Assembly (NCBI GenBank): GCA_030640215.1 | Contig: DAOWJU010000069.1 | Location: forward strand, 1-7,473 | Source of the DNA: Desulfuromonadales bacterium | Lineage (GTDB): Bacteria > Desulfobacterota > Desulfuromonadia > Desulfuromonadales > BM103 | Length of the DNA: 7,473 nt | Reading direction: 5' to 3' | Part shown: positions 7,202 through 7,473 of the stretch, one piece after another | How positions within the stretch are numbered: position 1 is the stretch's first letter | Layout: the number at the start of each line of letters is the position of its first letter | The notes under the pieces: model-generated | What the model was told of the DNA's origin: nothing | The model's input: only the letters and a program-made list of their open reading frames with translations | Databases searched by the model: none | Position numbers and translations under genes: made by a program

Positions 7202-7232
7202 GAGGGGCGGCATTTCTGCCGCCCCTCTTTTT
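7202..7232 (+). terminator. Strong rho-independent terminator, probably bidirectional
   Basis: GAGGGGCGGCA (7202-7212) pairs perfectly with TGCCGCCCCTC (7217-7227) around the four-base loop TTTC, followed by TTTTT (7228-7232). It lies 34 bases after the DUF4139 stop. On the other strand the same stem is followed by a T-run, the complement of the A-rich stretch 7187-7199. It can therefore also end the minus-strand gene that stops at 7261. Confidence 0.93.
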
Positions 7233-7260
7233 GTAGTTACTTCGCCTGCTTGTAATAGTT

Positions 7261-7473
7261 TTATGGGATAGTGTCTGGATTGGTAGTTATGGCATTGTCA
7301 ATAATTACAGTTGCTTCTATACTCCCACCAATATTGTATTCGTAGGTTGACGTGCCGTCTCCATTGTCTATAGCTGTCCCCCACGTTCCGGTTCCACCAC
7401 CATCAGAGTCAATTAGGTTCACAGTGTCACCGGTGTTTCCGTAGATTTCCAGAACATCGTTGTCATCTGTTGC
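7261..7473 (-). CDS. C-terminal end of a probable large secreted adhesin / repeat protein (partial)
   Basis: Read on the minus strand, an open frame enters from the right edge and runs 70 codons to a TAA (complement of 7261-7263). The visible residues include DDNDVLEIYGNTGDTVNL, then a Gly/Asp-rich stretch with GTWGTAIDNGDGTSTYEY, and it ends in NAITTNPDTIP. There are about ten Asp, three Glu, and no Lys, Arg or Cys. The pattern V-L-E-I, then GDTVNL, then W, then DGTSTYEY resembles the beta-sandwich repeats in large type I-secreted, calcium-binding adhesins and cadherin- or VCBS-like proteins. I infer a secreted surface protein whose C-terminus could carry a type I secretion signal, but the rest of the gene lies outside the window. 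It converges on the DUF4139 gene and shares its terminator. No start codon is in view. Confidence 0.7.
   Translation of the reverse strand, partial: ATDDNDVLEIYGNTGDTVNLIDSDGGGTGTWGTAIDNGDGTSTYEYNIGGSIEATVIIDNAITTNPDTIP

Noticed and set aside
1..7473. CRISPR arrays, tRNA or rRNA genes, insertion sequences, phage genes, defence systems
   Set aside because: I saw no regularly spaced repeats, cloverleaf-like RNA genes, transposase motifs or terminal inverted repeats with target duplications. The genes present are explained as housekeeping or transport functions.

Overview
The window is ordinary bacterial chromosome with four complete plus-strand genes, the 3' end of a fifth gene at the left edge, and the 3' end of a convergent minus-strand gene at the right edge. 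The overall style suggests a Gram-negative bacterium: strong GGAGG-type ribosome binding sites, an exported DUF4139 protein, a CBS-tailed ClC transporter, and an acidic adhesin-like protein. I lean towards the Desulfuromonas/Geobacter group (Desulfobacterota), but this rests on general resemblance and not on a search.

Layout. Positions 2-136 hold the last 44 codons of a gene that looks like a cardiolipin synthase/phospholipase D-type protein. Positions 229-1434 encode a CPA1-type monovalent cation:proton antiporter of 401 residues. A 157-base gap with a small hairpin follows. Positions 1592-3406 encode a 604-residue ClC chloride channel/antiporter with two C-terminal CBS domains. Its stop codon abuts the GTG start of a PcrA/UvrD-type DNA helicase (3407-5596), and the helicase ribosome binding site lies inside the last ClC codons, so the two are almost certainly co-translated. 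Positions 5597-5724 hold an intergenic repeat with an 11-bp perfect inverted repeat and several CTTTGCG-like units. Positions 5725-7167 encode an exported DUF4139 protein. A strong hairpin terminator at 7202-7232 works in both orientations and separates it from a minus-strand gene ending at 7261. The 70 visible residues of that gene look like the C-terminus of a large secreted acidic adhesin or repeat protein.

How the genes relate. The antiporter and the ClC protein are both ion transporters of families that include proton-coupled members. With a possible cardiolipin synthase upstream, the left half could serve ion, pH or osmotic homeostasis; that is inference from gene order. The helicase is a housekeeping repair/replication enzyme that appears to depend on the ClC gene for translation. 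The DUF4139 protein has no known role and probably forms its own unit. I found no convincing undescribed multi-gene system. The points most worth a second look are the altered proton-path residues of the ClC protein, the ClC-helicase coupling, the intergenic repeat, the uncharacterised exported protein, and the convergent adhesin-like gene cut by the window edge.
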